From: Helianthus annuus
Taxonomy: Eukaryota > Streptophyta > Magnoliopsida > Asterales > Asteraceae
DNA length: 64,000 bases
Assembly: GCF_002127325.2 (NCBI RefSeq)
Contig: NC_035437.2
Location: forward strand, 156,337,880 to 156,401,879
Direction: 5' to 3'
The first letter of the stretch is position 1. Every line of letters starts with the position of its first letter. Shown here piece after piece: positions 43,637-55,709 of this stretch. The notes beneath the pieces were generated by a model that made no database searches, was not told the origin of the DNA, and was given only the letters and a program-made list of their open reading frames with translations. The position numbers and the translations under genes are program-made.

Positions 43637-44812
43637 TGTCGTAGGTACACGCAAATTTAATCCCAATAACAACTAATTAGATAGCGGTAAGTGGGTATCG
43701 AACTCAGGGAGTATGTGAAAAATGTGTGATTTTATAGCTTTGCACTTAAACTAAAATTAACCTACAATGCAAAAATTAAAATTCAAGAGTTGGTTGTTTT
43801 GGATTTTGGAACTAATCTTAACTAAGTAAATTGCAAATCAAAGATTGTAGTTTGTAAACAAATTAGGAACAAGCGGCCATCCTAGACTTCAGGTTTTAAT
43901 CCACACTAATGTTTATGCCCAACTAGAAAGAATCACATAGACATGATTCGTGTTTGATTATCGATTTGTGATAAAAGGGAACTAAGTACTCGGATTATAA
44001 AATGCGAGGTTGTTACCCGATGATCAATTGGCAATTATCCAACCCTAATCCCTCCCATGATATCTCGATTGCCAACGACACCAAGAACGTATGGTTTTAG
44101 ATTATGATCAAACAAAATTCAACACCTTACAAACAAACATTCATACACCACAATAACTTAAACAAACATTCAAAGTCATTTTTCTAGAAATTCAAGCACA
44201 AACATAGTGTTTCAAAAGTAAACCTTACATCTAGGATGGTCACCAAAAGTTTAGCCACTCATGGCTTGAACAAACATCATAACAAAAGGATTAATGTTCA
44301 TACGAATCAAAATCACAAACCGAATGTTAGAAATTGTTTAGAACCAAGCAAGAACAGCCAAATTCGCCCCTAGCAAGTTCCCAAATCGTCCAATGATGAG
44401 AATATCCCAAAAGACACCATCAAAACTGATTAAATGAGGCAGTTACATTTTTTCCGCAGCGTCCACCGTAAATTACGGTATCACCGTAATTTACGGTGAT
44501 GTTCAAAGTGTTACGGTCTGGATAGACTGATTACGGTGGCCAATGTTGATGTTTCAGGGCCACCGTAAATTACGGTGGCACCGTAATTTACGGTGGACCC
44601 CTGAAATGTGTGCCTTGTTTCTTCTTTTGTTCCGCACACGACCCGTTCATCTTCAAACCTTCCAAAGCTGCATTTTTCTCCACTTTAAGCCACCAAACCG
44701 CACCTGAGACATAAACAACAATAGTTATCCAATTCAAGATAATTACTCACTTAAATGAGGGAGAACTTGTCTTTTTAACATCATAAAGGGTTGTCCAATG
44801 GACCACCCGTCA
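43637..44812 (-). repeat. 3' LTR of Athila-like element
   Basis: Plus-strand TGTCGTAGG to CCCGTCA; beyond it lies CATCCCCACACTT, the complement of a purine tract AAGTGTGGGGATG. About 1.18 kb. Boundaries are inferred from one LTR only, since the partner is outside the window. Confidence 0.65.
44463..44600. repeat. palindrome module in Athila-like LTR
   Basis: Two pairs of a 15-base palindrome ACCGTAAATTACGGT (44464-44500 and 44571-44596 region) separated by about 70 bp that include further TTACGGT halves. A matching module lies at 58889-59032. Confidence 0.85.
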
Positions 44813-46096
44813 CATCCCCACACTTAACCGTTGCTTGTCCCAAGCAACTCATTAAATCAATTTATCAACATGTGATCAATGTAAATCAAGCAAAAACATG
44901 CAATCCTTTTACTAGCCCCTTTTTAACACCCAACTAATGCACCCCTCTCTATATCTCTCCTCTCGGTGACAAGTAAACACTAGCAAAGATACGCTAGACA
45001 CACAAAAGGCAAACGGGTGATTGCACAACTATATGCTTGTACCTAAATCGGTCCTCCGCCTAAACAAATGCCAAAACATGAATGCAAATCAAAGGGACTT
45101 CAAGGTTGTAACGTGGCTAGGTGTATGGGTAGGAAATGGGATATATATGCAGTAGCGAATGACTTTACCCGGTCTTTTATTACACAATGAAACAAATAAA
45201 CACCAAACTTAAACTTCTATATACAAGACAACTCAACATCAATTTTTTTCTTTTTCATTGCTTTTTCGCTCTTTTTTTTCTTTCTTTTTTTTAATCAATA
45301 AGCAAACATTCAACATAACATCATAACATATCTACACACTACTAAAACACTACTAACGCTATAAGACCGGGTTAAGTTGGGTAAAATTTTAGGAAACTAG
45401 CTAAGGGGTAGCAAATGATAGGCTTTAGGCACAAAATTGGGCAACTAAATGTCCAAACCCCCGCCCATCTCACTACCAAGCTCATATATATAATTAATGA
45501 GGTCCAACCCCCCAAATCCCACACTCGCACACACTATGACGAGGCTACCTAAATGCCCTTATCCTTTCTACATTCATGTTCAACTAAGGCCTCGAACCGT
45601 ATTCAAGCACAAGTTCTAACGCACCCCCACCCGTTGCCACTCTCATCAAAGATAAACATTATTTATGTACAAGGTGGCTTCAACTCTCACCAAGAATGAA
45701 AAGGGTATCAAAGGGTTGCAGGTGCATCATTTGGGGTTAATCTAGGGCGTTCAAATTCTCACAATGTTTTGCTTGACTCAAAATTTTCAAAATCTTCAAA
45801 AATTCCCCCCATCCCCACACTTGGGATACATTGACCCCAATGTATGGTTTTAGGAAGCTTTGATCACTAGACCTCTCTCAACATCAACAATCGCTTACAC
45901 ACTCAAACCCCAAATTTCTTTTTGGATTTTTCATTTTATAATTTTTTTTATATTTTCCTTCTTTTTAACACCAACACACCACCGACTAGCACCAACCCAA
46001 ACACAACATAACAACTAACACCACCCAACCACCCGACCATGAACAAAACAAACTAACAAATATGCACAAAATATACAAAGGAGGAACACAACCTGA
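44813..46096 (-). other. 3' noncoding tail of Athila-like element
   Basis: No ORF. The phrase ATCCCCACACTT occurs near 44814 and 45820, and again at 58190 and 59211, that is, repeated purine tracts on the element strand. Confidence 0.6.
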
Positions 46097-47461
46097 CTAA
46101 TAATAGCGCGGTCCCGGAGGCCCAAAAATGGAAGACATCATGTCGTTCCATTCTCCAAACGCAAATGAGCCGCTACTACTCCCTCCTTGTTGTTGTTGAG
46201 CTCCTTCTTGTTGCCTCGGGTCGATCCATTGTGAGTGGTGAAGCTGTGGAGTTGGATACGACACACTACCATCATAAGGTGGTAGAGAGGCATAATCCAC
46301 ATGTTGTAGATCCACAACCATTGGCCGCCCGGTGTGCCAGTCTGCATGCAATCTTCTCTCTTGATCATCGTGGTACCGATTATTCATTTCCACTTCTTGG
46401 GAATACGTATAGGTGCGATTCCACGCCTCATTACGATCAAAGCTTTGTTTCAAGGACCGCTCTATGCTTGCACTCATCATTGTATTTTGATCATATAACG
46501 TCCGCTCCGGACCCGACCAAGTTTCAAAAACGGAAGCCGGAGGACGTTGATTTGCTATCACCTCTTGCATGGTACATTCATAAGCCCACCCGGGCACATA
46601 AGAACGCTCCGTATAGTCGTAGAAAGCGCCACCATAATCTCCACCCGGGCCCCCTTGCCCCAAATTCACGTTCACATGTTCACCACCATGCGGCGCATCC
46701 GCATAATCATCGTCACCACTTGGGATTTCTGCATCACTCTCGGGTTCATCTTCTTCACCCGGTAACAAATCTCTAGCACTCGCCTTTAACGCTCTCCATC
46801 TTTGCCCTTCCGACTTGAGCTTATGGTACCGCTCCGATTGCGTATAATTCCAACCAATCCTCAACTTGTCTAGAGTAAAAGGCTGATGTCTTTTTGTTGC
46901 TCCTCTATCTTCTGACGTAAGTGCCTTCTGTTGCTTTATTAACCCCGTGATGATTCGACAATATGGAATAATGTCTCTTCCAAACTTGTTCCGGCAGATC
47001 CATAGGTGGTTCATGATCAAATAACGGATTGGGAAGCGCGGACCCCTCAGTAAGAAGTGAATAGAGAACTGGTACTTCCGGGAATCTTACTTGCTCTTTG
47101 TCCCCCCTTCGTGGTATGACATTCAAAAGACAAATTGCCAACAACAATTTTGCTTCGATTTTTAAATTCTTCCGATACAAAACTCCATGATAAGTACCGG
47201 GCAAAAATAGCGTTGCCAACATGTTGTTCCAACGGGGGTGCTTCTCCGGCTTCACCAAAAGGTTATCAAAAGTGGGAATCATATAATCTCGAGCTGGAAG
47301 AGTATCATATTTCCCGAGCTTCTTCAACGTATCAAAAGATATTTCCACTGGAACCCCATGCACTTCACCAATTAGCTTCATCTGCGATGGCCTGTCGTAT
47401 TGATTAACCTTAAGAGTTGCCATCCACTCTTGGATTTCGGTTATAAACAAGTTGCTCTTAT
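46097..47461 (-). pseudogene. extra ORF after pol, C-terminal part
   Basis: Continues, in the same frame, the part at 57757-58128 from which copia-2 separates it. The first 180 codons (NLFITEIQEWMATL onward, LPGTYHGVLYRKNL) match the style of the putative plant transposon protein / Athila extra ORF domain. A frameshift lies within 46905-47020. The rest is open to TAA at 46097: a segment with GWNYTQSERYHKLKSEGQRW, an acidic hinge (GEEDEPESDAE) and a Gln/Gly/Ser-rich tail. Function unknown; in Athila this position holds an envelope-like or unknown protein. Confidence 0.65.
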
Positions 47462-47888
47462 TGTTGATGCATAGGATGTCTGTTGACTACGTCTACAAGA
47501 AGTTCTAAGTCAAGATTGGTCAACAGGGGTTTAAACTGTCAAAATAGAAAGTTATGATGTAGGTCCGCTTTTAAGGTCATTAGTATAGAGGTTCGCTTTT
47601 AAGGTTTAATGTGGTCCGCTTTTGTGTCATAGTGAAACAGGTCCGCTAATATGACCTGTCATATTAGCGAACCATCATGCCTATATATAGGGTTGTTGTA
47701 TCAGCGGATCTGGTAGGTGTATGTGTGTGCTTAGGAGCCGAAACTCTGTCAAAATTCATTCAGAAAGCTAATAAAAGCAGTGGAATTGAAAGGACAAGCT
47801 GTTGTAACATCATATGTACTGATTCCGCCTTTATATGTGATGATGAGCTACCTTGACTGACGTTTTAGGGTCAAACAACGGTCCAACA
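47462..47888 (+). repeat. 5' LTR of copia-2
   Basis: TGTTGATGCATAGG to GGTCCAACA. Contains three GGTYCGCTTTT motifs, a hairpin and TATATATA. Confidence 0.95.
47640..47689 (+). promoter_or_regulatory. copia-2 LTR promoter: hairpin plus TATA box
   Basis: GGTCCGCTAATATGAC (47640-47655) pairs at 15 of 16 bases with 47658-47673, and TATATATA is at 47682-47689. The same arrangement is at 57508-57557. Confidence 0.6.
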
Positions 47889-47890
47889 AG

Positions 47891-47902
47891 TGGTATCAGA
47901 GC
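47891..47902 (+). other. primer binding site of copia-2
   Basis: TGGTATCAGAGC, initiator tRNA-Met type, two bases after the LTR. Confidence 0.9.
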
Positions 47903-48109
47903 TCAGGACGAGGAGTTCATACTACTACAGCTTACATCTGCAGAAATATCTCTTTTCTACTCACTTTCTCTCATACTTTTTCGATTTTCAGTGGTTCCTA
48001 CGGTTGAAATTGTCTGAAATTTGAGTATTGTAAAACACACTAATAACAAACCCTAGAAAGTTTTAGAGTGAAATTCGGACTAAAAATGGTCAAAATCGGT
48101 TAAAAACTG

Positions 48110-48325
48110 TGGTCCGCTTTTACGGACATCGCGAGTTTTTGGTCCGCTTTTGTGACACTTTCTGGTTCGCTGTTACGTACCTTATCAGGTCCGCTCGAAC
48201 AAACAAGTCTGGTCCGCTCGAACAAACATCATCTGGTCCGCTTTTACGGACTATATCTGGTCCGCTTTTACGGACTATATCTGGTCCGCTTTTACGACTT
48301 CAATCTGGTCCGCTTTTGTGTCCAG
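48110..48325 (+). repeat. GGTCCGCT repeat array in copia-2 leader
   Basis: Nine copies of GGTYCGCT with spacing of roughly 20-30 bp, most followed by TTTACGG, TTTGTG or CGAACAAAC. The three 3' copies share a TATATCTGG spacer. Lies between primer site and gag start. Confidence 0.85.
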
Positions 48326-48385
48326 ATTTTCAAAAATTTGAAATTTTTTTTCTAAGTGTTGGTTGTTTTTGCAGGAATAGTCAAG

Positions 48386-51300
48386 ATGGATGATATCTTC
48401 TTGAATCCTTTCAGCGACATGTATGCTTTCACAGGGAGTTCCGGAAACAATGACACCTCTTCAAGCAATGCAAACAAGAGTCCACCGAAAGAAAGAAAGA
48501 AGGAAGCTTGGGAGTCTGAAAGCGCATTTGGAACATTTAATAAACCTCCTAAGCTGATGGTATAGAAGATTACAGCAGGTGGGCAACAAAGTTCGAAGAC
48601 TGGTTGATGGCATTCGCTTTTCCCAGCTGGAAGAGTATGAAGAATGGTTATGCCGAGGGAAAGAAGAATGGTGAAGCATTGAGATCGGCTGAAGAGATTG
48701 AGAGTTTTGTGGCCGAGCAAAAGTGTGTGGCATTATTGTTTCAATCGGTGCGGGAAGACATCATTTCGCTGATAGATTACTCAAATGCTAAAGATTTGTG
48801 GGATAAACTCGGAAAGAAGTGTCTTGGAAGCAAAGAGATTGTAAAGAACAAACGAAAACTTCTTAGAAAAGAATTTGATCTTTTTGGTTGTCTAAAGAAT
48901 GAATCGGTGTGTAAAATGATAGAGAGGTTCGGTCATCTGAAACTAGAGTTAGCAAGACATGAAATCAAGTTTTCTGATGAAGAACTAGTTGACAAACTGT
49001 TCGATTTATTACCAGATGAGGTTGATTGGAGATATTATGCGCTTATGTTGAAGAACACTATTGCTCCTAAAGATTTGACTCCAGATTTGGTGATTGAGAG
49101 ACTTGAAAGTCACGAGTTGGAACTGAAGAAAACTTATAAAGTCAATCACTCTTCTTCTCAGCAGAATTTGGATCTCTATTATCCAAAAAGCATGATGCCA
49201 AAAGCAACTTCTCCAAAGACTGCATTTTCAGCTGAGAATGTATCTTCAGCAAGCAAAGAAAGTCAAAGCAGTTCAAGCAGCGGAAGTCATAGTGGTTATC
49301 ATAGTGGATCTACGTCTTCTGCAAATCGTTCTGATGCAAAGTTTTCTTGCAATATCGCGATAGATTTGAAGAACGCACAGAATTTTGATGAGGAGTCGGC
49401 TAAGCAACAGATGGTCTTTTTGGCATCTGTGCTAGAGTCTTATGAAGGGTTGGTAGCTGGTAAGATCGGGAACACAAATCTGACGAAAGAAGATTACGAT
49501 CAGATAGACCCCGAAGAAATGGAGCTTATCGACATTCGTTGGGCAATGGCAAGTGCTGTTCGACGTGCTCAGCGTTTTATGGAAATTACCGGGAGAAAGA
49601 CGATCGGTGGTCCGTCTACAAAGTTGGGGTTCGATAAATCCAAGGTGATGTGCTTTAAGTGTAAGCAGAAGGGTCACTTCAAGCGTGAATGTAGAAACGC
49701 GTACGCTGATGAGTCAGATAATCCGTTTAGAGACGATTACTACAAAAAGGCAATCTACCATCAAAATAAATCTGAGCCGCCCAGATTGAAGCAGTCTGAA
49801 GATAACAGAGACAAATCAAGGGCTCTGGCTGTGATTTACAACGATGAGGGGTACGATTGGAGTAAAGAAGTTCTACCAGAGGAAGATGCGGTGGGTTACG
49901 CATTCATGGCAAGTAATGATGAACCCATTCCGTGGAAAGATGATCGTACTGAGGAACAGAAGTATAAATACCGAAAGATGATTGCTGAAAACAAGATTAT
50001 CAGACTTTCTGGTATCTTTCTGGAAGCTAGAAGAGCAAATAGATGGGATCTAGATAGAGAGTGCTACCTTGATAGGTATGGCAACATCGCGATTGATGAC
50101 AAAACGCTAGATATCGAAGCCATCATCAAGGAGTACAAAGAAGAAGATGAATACTGGCAGCACAAGTGGTGGGGAACGCCAACTGAGAAGATGATTGAAG
50201 AAGAAAAGGAGAAAGAGAGAAAGGAGAAAGAAGAGAAAGAGAAGAAAGAAAAAGAAGAGTTTGATACGCGATTGATCGATACTATGCAGGATTTGACGTC
50301 TGAGAACCTGGGAAAGATGGCTGACAAAGTGCTAGCTGCGAAAGCACTTGAGGTAGACCCTAATTCTGTTATTGAGTCAAAGGGGCAGGTCAGTCAAATT
50401 ACGTCAACAAATGCGTCAGGTAACAAGGTCGACGGAAATGTTGACTGCAAAAATTGCACCAAACAATGCAATTTTTGTAGCACTGTCACGTATCTTAACA
50501 ATGAGAAAATCAAGAATCTGACAACGAAAGTTAAAAATGTTGAGGATCAGATTCTAGGTCGTGACAAAACTGTAAAAGCTTCAACTGAACGGATCAAAGA
50601 ATTAACGGCTCAAATCGAACATGATAAAACTGAATGTGAGAAAATAAAAAGTGAAAATGAAAAGTTAATTCTTGAAAACCGTCAAATTTCTAAAAAGTTT
50701 GAAAAATTGAAAAGCATTGTCAAAGATAGTGATGATCGAAATGGAAAAACGTTTAAAGAAAACGAACATCTGAGAGCTGTGGTGAGAATAAAAGAAGAAT
50801 CAATTAACAATCAACTGGATGAAATTGCTAAATTGAAACTTAAAGTTCAAGAAGCTGAAATTGAAAATGAAAGAATTCAGTTGAAGTTAAACAACTATAG
50901 CTCAGCAAGCTTTGTTTTGCAGCATATTGTTCCCAAACCTATAGGGAAAAACAAAGCTGGCGAGGATGTGTTTTCTGATGGAACGGGTGTAGGGTTTCAC
51001 AAAGTTCCACCGCCAATCTTAGACAACTACACGAAAAAGCAGTCTAGTTTGGTGGATATTGAGGAAGAAAGTGATGTTAAACTTCCTGAGAACATTGATG
51101 TCACGTTCACGTCTTCCAATGACGAGGGTGTCCAAATTGATGTGGTGAAAAGTGTGGTAGACAAAGTGCTTAAACCGGATTGTGACACTTCTGAGGAGGA
51201 TGGGTGTTTTTTGGATAAATACATTCCGAAACAAAAGTCCAAGAACAACTTAGATGAAGAATCAAACCTTGTCATGTATAAGATGATGGGTTCGGATAAG

Positions 51301-52131
51301 TTGTTTTCGGATTCAGAGTTTCCGATCGAGAATGTTAACATGAACAAATTGACAAATGTTTTCAAACTTGTTGAAGTTGAGTTGTCAGCAGTGAACAATT
51401 TGAGTCGAAAGAAAGACAGGGTTTACAACAAGAAAACTGGTTATCCACCGCGTTTTTACAATAACAACAGAAACAACTGGTCGGGTGGTTATCAGGGGGG
51501 TAAACCGTATCAGAAAAGAAATGTTTCAAACAAGAGGTTTGCTAAGAAGAAAATGTTTGTAAACAGTTCAAGTTCACTTGCTGATGAAGAAAAAGAAATT
51601 TTTTCAAAATCAAACAAAGAATTTTTTGAAAAGAGAGCTTCGCAGGCTCAGTCTGAAGGCATGAGTCGGGTAGCTGATACTCGTACTTGTTTTAGATGTG
51701 AACAGGTTGGTCATATTGCACGAAAGTGTACATATGTGAAGCCTAAGACTGAAGCTGTGAAGGTTCAACAAAAGAAGGTTGATGTGAAGGGTAAAGCACC
51801 GATGTATGTTGAGAAGAAAGTTGTTGAAAAGAAAAACGTTAAAATCGACAACGTAAAAGTAAAAACTGAACCCGTAGAGAAGTCGGTAACTAAAAATGAC
51901 AAATTTTACAAAAGGGTTGCAGTAACTCAACAGGTGTGGAAACCTAAAATTGAATCAAAAGTTGAGAAGAAAGTTTCAAATTCTGATGAGAAAAAGGCTG
52001 AAGAGCCAATTACTGTTGATTATGATGCAAATTTTCCGCCTCTTAAGGCTGAAAATTTCAAAATTCAAATTGCGAGAGTCAAGGTTGCACCTAAGGCTGA
52101 TGAGGCCTGGGTGGACTTGATGTTTGACTAA
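48386..52131 (+). pseudogene. gag: copia-2 gag, very large, one frameshift
   Basis: ATG 48386 (MDDIFLNPF) follows a T-rich GCAG site at 48374. A one-base shift near 48560 ends the first frame at 48565; the rest is open from about 48565 to TAA 52129. The core with LWDKLGKKCLG is at about 48800-48835, knuckle CFKCKQKGHFKREC at 49651-49692, a Glu/Lys-rich stretch at 50190-50260, a coiled coil at 50500-50900, an Asn/Arg-rich basic patch near 51450 and knuckle CFRCEQVGHIARKC at 51688-51729. At about 1245 codons it is several times longer than an ordinary copia gag. Confidence 0.85.
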
Positions 52132-52199
52132 ACAGTTTGAATTGCCGGAGCTTCCTGGATTGCGAAGCATGAATCGGAATCTTTCTTGTAGTTGTTTAA

Positions 52200-52555
52200 A
52201 TGATGATTTGTTATGTGCAGGATCTTCCAAAACTTGTATCCAGGTGGATAATGGATAGTGGAGCGTCAAGGCATATGACAGGGAAGACCGCATTACTGTA
52301 TGATGTGAATAACATTAACGGTGGTTATGTGGGTTTTGCGGGTAATCAAGGAGGAAGAATCATAGGTGAAGGAACGTTATTGAATGGCGTCATAACGTTT
52401 GAGAGAGTTAACTACATCGCTGAGCTGGAGAACAACCTGCTGAGTATCTCCCAGATCCGTGACAGGATGTATACTACTCATTTCACCGACAAAGAATGTT
52501 TGATCTTGAAACCGGGATTTGTGATACCTGAAGAGTGGATCATCATGAGGGCTTC
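52200..52555 (+). pseudogene. pol: copia-2 protease
   Basis: Frame opens at ATG 52200, 68 bases after the gag stop and in a different frame. RWIMDSGASRHMTG carries the catalytic Asp (about 52255). VNYIAELENNLLSISQI is the usual C-terminal motif. A frameshift near 52550 moves the reading to the integrase frame. Confidence 0.85.
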
Positions 52556-52936
52556 AACGATCTGTACGTGTTGGACATGAGCGTTGCTACTACAACCACG
52601 GGTCAGGCTCATTGTTTTGTGTCCAGGGCAACGGAGAAAGAATCAAGGTTATGGCATCGAAAGATGGGGCATATTCACCTAAGGAAAATGAATCACTTAG
52701 TGCATAACGATTTGGTTACAGGAGTGTATGTCAAAGGTTTTCATCTGGAAGGGGAGTGCATAAGTTGTGTCAAAGGCAAACAGAAGAAAAAGTCACACCC
52801 TACAAAGCAAGTCAATTCAGTTTCAAGACCTTTGGAAAGACTTCACATGGATTTGTTTGGTCCAGTGAATGTCAAGAGTACAACAGGAGATTCCTACTGC
52901 TTGGTCGTGACTGATGATTATTCCAGATTTTCTTGA
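52535..52936 (+). pseudogene. pol: copia-2 pre-integrase and integrase zinc domain
   Basis: LWHRKMGHIHLRKM with CISCVKGKQ is the HHCC zinc-binding region, and LHMDLFGPV holds the first catalytic Asp of integrase. Ends at TGA 52934-52936 inside the core, same frame as the next part, so a single nonsense change. Confidence 0.85.
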
Positions 52937-52939
52937 GTT

Positions 52940-54850
52940 ATGTTTTTGAAATCCAAAGACGAGACGTTTGACAGCCTGGTAGCTTTGTTTAAAAGAATTG
53001 AGAATCTGTACCAGAGACCGATTTGTAGAATTCGCAGTGATAATGGTACTGAGTTCAAAAACAGTAAGATGGAAGAATTTTGTGATGAAAGAGGTATACT
53101 GCATGAGTTTAGTGCTCCGTACACTCCGCAGCAGAATGGAGTTGCAGAACGCAAAAACCGGACGCTAATCGAAACAGCCAGAACGATGCTTGCAGACTCT
53201 AAGTTACCAATTAATTTCTGGGCTGAAGCTGTTTCTGCTGCATGCTATACGCTCAACAGGGTTCTTACTGTGAAGAAGTTCAACAAGACGTGTTTTGAGC
53301 TACTCAATAAACGCAAGCCGAATTTGAAGTATCTAGAACCGTTTGGGTCACCCTGTAAGGTGATAGAGCCTAAAGGAAAGTTTGGTTCGAAGAGCGTTGA
53401 GGGAATCTTTGTGGGTTATTCAAGTCCTTTGCGACGTGTCTTCATTCCAAGCGAGAAGCAGATTATTGAGGCAGCAAATGTTGAATGTCAGGGGTACACT
53501 ATGCCGCCACAGAATCCTGGTGATTCATGGCGTTATCATTATGACAAACTTTGGGATTCGTTTGACATGAGAGAAGAATCAGAGGAAGAAGAAGATTTCT
53601 TTGATGAGCTGGATATTTTGCGAGAGTATGAGTCGCAGCTCAGGTTCCCAGCGGAGTATTCTAGAAGACCTCGGGAAACTTCAAATGACGATGAAGCAGG
53701 TCCTAGTAATGTTGGTGAACATGATGATGAAGTTGCTCCTGGTAATCAGTCGGAGGTGAATGATGATCAAGAAGCTGAAAATATGCCAGTTTTTGACCAT
53801 GGTGATTCAGACCTTGAGGGGGAGCAGATCCAGTTGTCAAGTCAAACAAACCAAGTTGGTGAACAAGATGCAAAGCAGAATGTTACTAATCTGGAGGGAA
53901 ATGTAGATGTTCCAAGCGAAGTGATGCCGCGAACTCTTTCTTATCATCTAGAGGAGTTGATCATAGGAGAATTGCAATCGGGTGTTCGCACGAGACGTCA
54001 AATTGACCAGGGCTTAACATGTTTTTATTCTACAGTAGCACCTTTACAAACTGAATTTTCATTAAGTTGTTTTATCTCGCAGGTCGAACCGAGAACTTAC
54101 AAAGAGGCGCTTACTAAAGACTCTTGGGTCATAGCGATGCAAGAAGAGTTAAGTCAGTTTGAAAAGTTGGGGGTGTGGAAGTTAGTTGATTTGCCGGATG
54201 GTCAAAGGAAAATCAATACAAAATGGGTTTTCAAATGTAAGAGGGACGATAGAGGAGTGGTTGTAAGGAACAAAGCTCGACTCGTTGTTCAGGGCTTTAG
54301 TCAACAGGAGGGGATTGATTTTACCGAAGTCTATGCTCCTGTCGCTCGACTAGAGGCTATCAGAATTTTCCTAGCATTTGCGTCTTGGAAGAATTTCAAA
54401 GTATATCAGTTAGATGTCAAATCAGCGTTTCTTTATGGGAAGGTCAAAGAGGAGGTTTATGTTGGTCAGCCGCCGGGCTTTACTGACCCAATCCACAAGA
54501 ACAAAGTTTATCTGCTGGACAAAGCGTTGTATGGTCTACATCAGGCGCCGAGAGCCTGGTACGAGACTTTGTCTCAACACCTACTCGCTAACCAGTTCAT
54601 ACGTGGAAAAGTGGATGCCACTCTCTTCACTAAAGTCGTTGATGGTCATCTTCTGATAGTACAAATTTATGTGGACGATATAATTTTTGGGTCAACGAAT
54701 GAGAAATTGTGCAAAGATTTCGAACAGGTGATGAAGCAGAAATTCGAAATGTCATCAATGGGGGAGATGAAATTCTTTCTGGGTCTACAGGTTGAACAAC
54801 TTCCTGAGGAATTTTCATTCATCAAACGAAGTACGTGCATGATATTCTAG
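52940..54850 (+). pseudogene. pol: copia-2 integrase core and reverse transcriptase
   Basis: IRSDNGTEF (second Asp) and [10 protein letters not shown] (Glu) complete the integrase triad; [10 protein letters not shown] ends the core. An acidic linker (53570-53960) follows. RT starts near [14 protein letters not shown] and shows [22 protein letters not shown] and the catalytic YVDD (54668-54679). The frame is lost near 54820 just before the RT C-terminal end. Confidence 0.88.
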
Positions 54851-55709
54851 AGAAATTTGGAATGTCAAGTTCTACTCCAGCTGCTACCCCACTTGCGACT
54901 AATCATGGGATTCACCCAGATCTCACCGGAGACAGGGCTGATGAAACGTTTTACCGTTCCATGATAGGTTCTTTGATGTATCTGACTGCTTCACGTCCTG
55001 ACATCATGTACCCAACGTGCCTCGCAGCAAGATTTCAGTCTAACCCAAGAGCATCGCACATGATTATTGTCAAGAGGATATTACGTTACTGAAAGGTACT
55101 CCGTCATTGGGGTTATGGTATCCTAGAAAAGGCGATTTTACGCTTGAAGGGTATTCCGATTCAGATTTCGGATGCTGCAAAGTCAACGCGAAATCAACAA
55201 CTGCAGGATGCCAGTTCTTTGGACCGAGATTGGTTACCTGGCAGTGTAAGAAACAAACATCTGTGGCGCTATCTACATGTGAAGCAGAGTACGTTTCTGC
55301 TAGCAGTTGCTGCTCTCAGATCCTGTGGATACAGCAACAGATGCGTGACTACGGTTTGCAGTTTCTTAACACACCTCTGTTTGTTGATAATGAGGCCGCA
55401 ATTAATATAACTAAAAATCCAGTACATCACGCTAAAACTAAACATATCGAAATTCGTCATCACTTTATTCGCGATTGCTTCGAGAAAAAGTTGATACGAA
55501 TTGACAAAATCCACACCGACGAACGAAAAGCTGATTTGCATACCAAAGCTTTTGATAAAAATCGGTTTCAATATTTGTTAAAACTTAATGGTATGAAATT
55601 GCTTTCAGTGTCGGATGGGGTTGTAAGCGTTGATGAGAGTACTGTTGCGGATGAAGACGAGAAACAATCTGCGATGGTTTGTCGGTTTTTTACGTGTTTT
55701 CGTATTTAG
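54820..55709 (+). pseudogene. pol: copia-2 RT end and RNase H
   Basis: Read in two frames with a shift near 55092. [28 protein letters not shown] and then RNase H motifs GYSDSDFGC, STCEAEYVSAS and FVDNEAAINI (acidic active-site residues visible), ending HTKAFDKNRFQYLL and a short tail to TAG 55707-55709. The stop codon overlaps an AGGGGGAG tract. Confidence 0.85.

Noticed and set aside
46165..46776. 203-codon plus-strand ORF
   Set aside because: Antisense to the extra ORF of the Athila-like element; its His/Pro composition follows from the opposite strand.
53382..53570. Extra ORFs inside copia-2 pol (also 54414-54656 and 55144-55410)
   Set aside because: Alternative-frame shadows of integrase, RT and RNase H.
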